A stretch of 5,780 nt of DNA, from positions 1-5,780 of the forward strand of contig RKRU01000027.1 in the NCBI GenBank assembly GCA_007571225.1, given 5' to 3'. The notes beneath the pieces were generated by a model. It was not told the origin of the DNA, made no database searches, and saw only the letters and a program-made list of their open reading frames with translations. Below, one piece after another: positions 4,300-5,780 of this stretch. This stretch comes from Nitrosopumilaceae archaeon (GTDB lineage Archaea; Thermoproteota; Nitrososphaeria; Nitrososphaerales; Nitrosopumilaceae). Within the stretch, counting starts at the first letter, position 1. Each line of letters begins with the position of its first letter. The translations under genes and the position numbers were made by a program.

Positions 4300-5780
4300 C
4301 TATATGGTCTTCTTTTTCTGCCCGTTGTACAGAGCGACAACCTCCTGTACGGTAGATGCATCCTCAGCAGACTTGTCATCCCGCATCCTGCCCGTATACT
4401 TTGGAAACCGGAGCGCCAGCCCCGCATCCTTTTTGATGATATTCCACGCGGTCTTGTGTATGGGGCTCTGAGTTATCTCAGATGCCACCACCTCAATTAC
4501 GAGCTCGGGCTGAAACCAGACATCGGCCTTCATCTCGCTTACTATCCGGGAGTTACGTTGTATCGTAACCCTGGGATGAAGCAACTGATACAGTCGATCA
4601 AGGCTCTCGTCGGTAAATCCCGTTCCGACCTTGCACAGACTTGTAAACTTGTCCTGCTCGTCGTCGTATGCTGCAAGCAACAGCGCGCCATACATTCCGG
4701 TCCTTCTGCCCCTGCCAAAGAAGCCGCCCACCACGACAAGATCTAGACTGTCGCCGAGCTCGTTTCTGTACTCCCGTTTAAGCTTCAGCCAGTAGCTTCC
4801 CCGCGACCCTGCTTGGTATCTACTGTCTGGCATCTTCAGCATGAGTCCCTCGCTTCCGGCATCGATCCCACTCTCCATAAACTCGATCATCTCCGACGAC
4901 TGCCTTATTACGGTCATGGGGATGCAACGATAGTTATTGTTGTCGTTGTTTGCCAGTATGGTCTCTTCTAGCATCTTGCGCCGCTCCACATAAGGACAGT
5001 CCATGAGGCTCCTGCCGTTGCGGTACAGTATATCAAAAAAGTTGACTGCAATGGGATATTTTGTGACCGCCTGCTCTATACCGTGCTTGCGCCTCCGGTG
5101 CATCAGATCCTGAAATGGAAGAAACTCTCCTGTTTCTTCATTTATTGCGACTGCCTCTGCCTCAAGTATTGCATCATCAGCATCTATAACGCCAGGCACG
5201 TTGGCTACAATATCCGGATAGTGTGATGATATGTTCTCTAGTCTGCGCGAGAATATCCTTACAACCCCGTCTTTTGTATGGACCTGCACGCGCTCACCAT
5301 CCAGCTTGTACTCTGCTACAAGCCCGGATCCCATCTTTGTCATCGCCTCCTCCTCGCTCCGGACACGCTCGGCAAGCATGGGCCTTATAGGCTTGAACGG
5401 TTCGGCGTCAAACTTGGCGGCCTGCAGTATCTCTCCTCCTTCTCCTCTCCATGTAGCAACTGCCTCTGCTACTGCACCAAGATCGCTTGTGACGTTGTAG
5501 GCTGCCTCTATTGCGGTCCTGTTCTTCTTATCACCAGTATACGCAACTGCCAGCGCATCCATTATGGTGTTCTCGGCCACTCCAAATCTTAACTTGCCCA
5601 ACAAAATCTTTAGTATGTAGCCTGCCTCCCGGGGCTGCGCGTCGTTGAGTAGACTAGATATGTATCTAGTCTTTAGATCCTGCGAGCGCGAACCCTCAAG
5701 CCCTGCTATCTTGAGAAGCGTATCGTATACGCGCTCTACTGTAATGGCCTCTGCCATAAACGTAGTCTGCGTCTTCTGGC
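4300..5780 (-). CDS. lig: ATP-dependent DNA ligase, N-terminus cut by the window edge
   Basis: This enzyme seals nicks in DNA using ATP, in Okazaki fragment joining and repair. Counting from the Met at 5757, the adenylation motif KLDGER is at 151-156 with the AMP-accepting Lys151, FSRRLENIS (motif Ia region) at 169-177, ILEAEAVA (motif III) at 197-204, EGLMLK (motif IV) at 303-308, YWLKLKREY (motif V) at 322-330 and RFPKYTGRMRDDKS (motif VI) at 450-463, followed by the short C-terminus. The OB-fold includes VGTGFTDE (377-384). The Met at 5757 is not the real start: the frame continues open to the edge as QKTQTTF, which matches the conserved segment just before the TVERVY helix in archaeal ligases. 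About 100 residues of the N-terminal DNA-binding domain should lie beyond the window. An Asn-rich stretch (N270-N275, coded by AAC-like repeats) lies in the nucleotidyltransferase domain. The gene ends with TAG, 60 nt before the DUF47 TTG. Confidence -1.
   Translation of the reverse strand, partial: QKTQTTFMAEAITVERVYDTLLKIAGLEGSRSQDLKTRYISSLLNDAQPREAGYILKILLGKLRFGVAENTIMDALAVAYTGDKKNRTAIEAAYNVTSDLGAVAEAVATWRGEGGEILQAAKFDAEPFKPIRPMLAERVRSEEEAMTKMGSGLVAEYKLDGERVQVHTKDGVVRIFSRRLENISSHYPDIVANVPGVIDADDAILEAEAVAINEETGEFLPFQDLMHRRRKHGIEQAVTKYPIAVNFFDILYRNGRSLMDCPYVERRKMLEETILANNDNNNYRCIPMTVIRQSSEMIEFMESGIDAGSEGLMLKMPDSRYQAGSRGSYWLKLKREYRNELGDSLDLVVVGGFFGRGRRTGMYGALLLAAYDDEQDKFTSLCKVGTGFTDESLDRLYQLLHPRVTIQRNSRIVSEMKADVWFQPELVIEVVASEITQSPIHKTAWNIIKKDAGLALRFPKYTGRMRDDKSAEDASTVQEVVALYNGQKKKTI

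Noticed and set aside
5755..5757. ATG as the ligase start
   Set aside because: Codons for QKTQTTF continue in frame to the window edge and match the conserved segment before this point, and the N-terminal DNA-binding domain would be mostly missing.

Overview
The window looks like a fragment of a thaumarchaeal (Nitrososphaeria, marine group I-like) chromosome. The evidence is an elongation factor EF-1alpha of 432 residues with the GHIDNGKST P-loop that I remember from this group, an archaeal-length ribosomal protein uS10, and an archaeal ATP-dependent DNA ligase. Starts are preceded by TATA-like boxes about 25 nt upstream rather than by strong Shine-Dalgarno sites. Coding GC is intermediate, which I judge by eye to be higher than in Nitrosopumilus. 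I cannot name a genus. All confident genes lie on the minus strand, so transcription runs right to left.

Layout from right to left along transcription: (1) 5780-4300, DNA ligase, open at the right edge and lacking its N-terminal part; (2) 4239-3583, a PhoU-like DUF47 protein with its own TATA box and a TTG start, followed by two oligo-T tracts; (3) 3582-2474, about 1.1 kb without a confident gene, holding a GC-richer palindrome-rich island, traces of a frameshifted plus-strand zinc-ribbon microprotein and the EF-1alpha promoter; (4) 2473-857, EF-1alpha and uS10, an operon with a 9-nt gap that ends at an oligo-T signal; (5) 856-423, a 434-bp spacer with a CAC/CAT microsatellite; (6) 422-1, the start of a protein with a beta-rich, fibre-like N-terminal domain and a Gly-Ser linker, cut by the left edge.

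Most of the window is core information processing: translation elongation, the small ribosomal subunit and DNA joining. I see no convincing mobile element, CRISPR array, tRNA or rRNA. The places that deserve a second look are the 1.1-kb spacer (hidden zinc-ribbon remnant, possible ncRNA) and the truncated fibre-like gene. I do not see a clear, previously undescribed multi-gene system.
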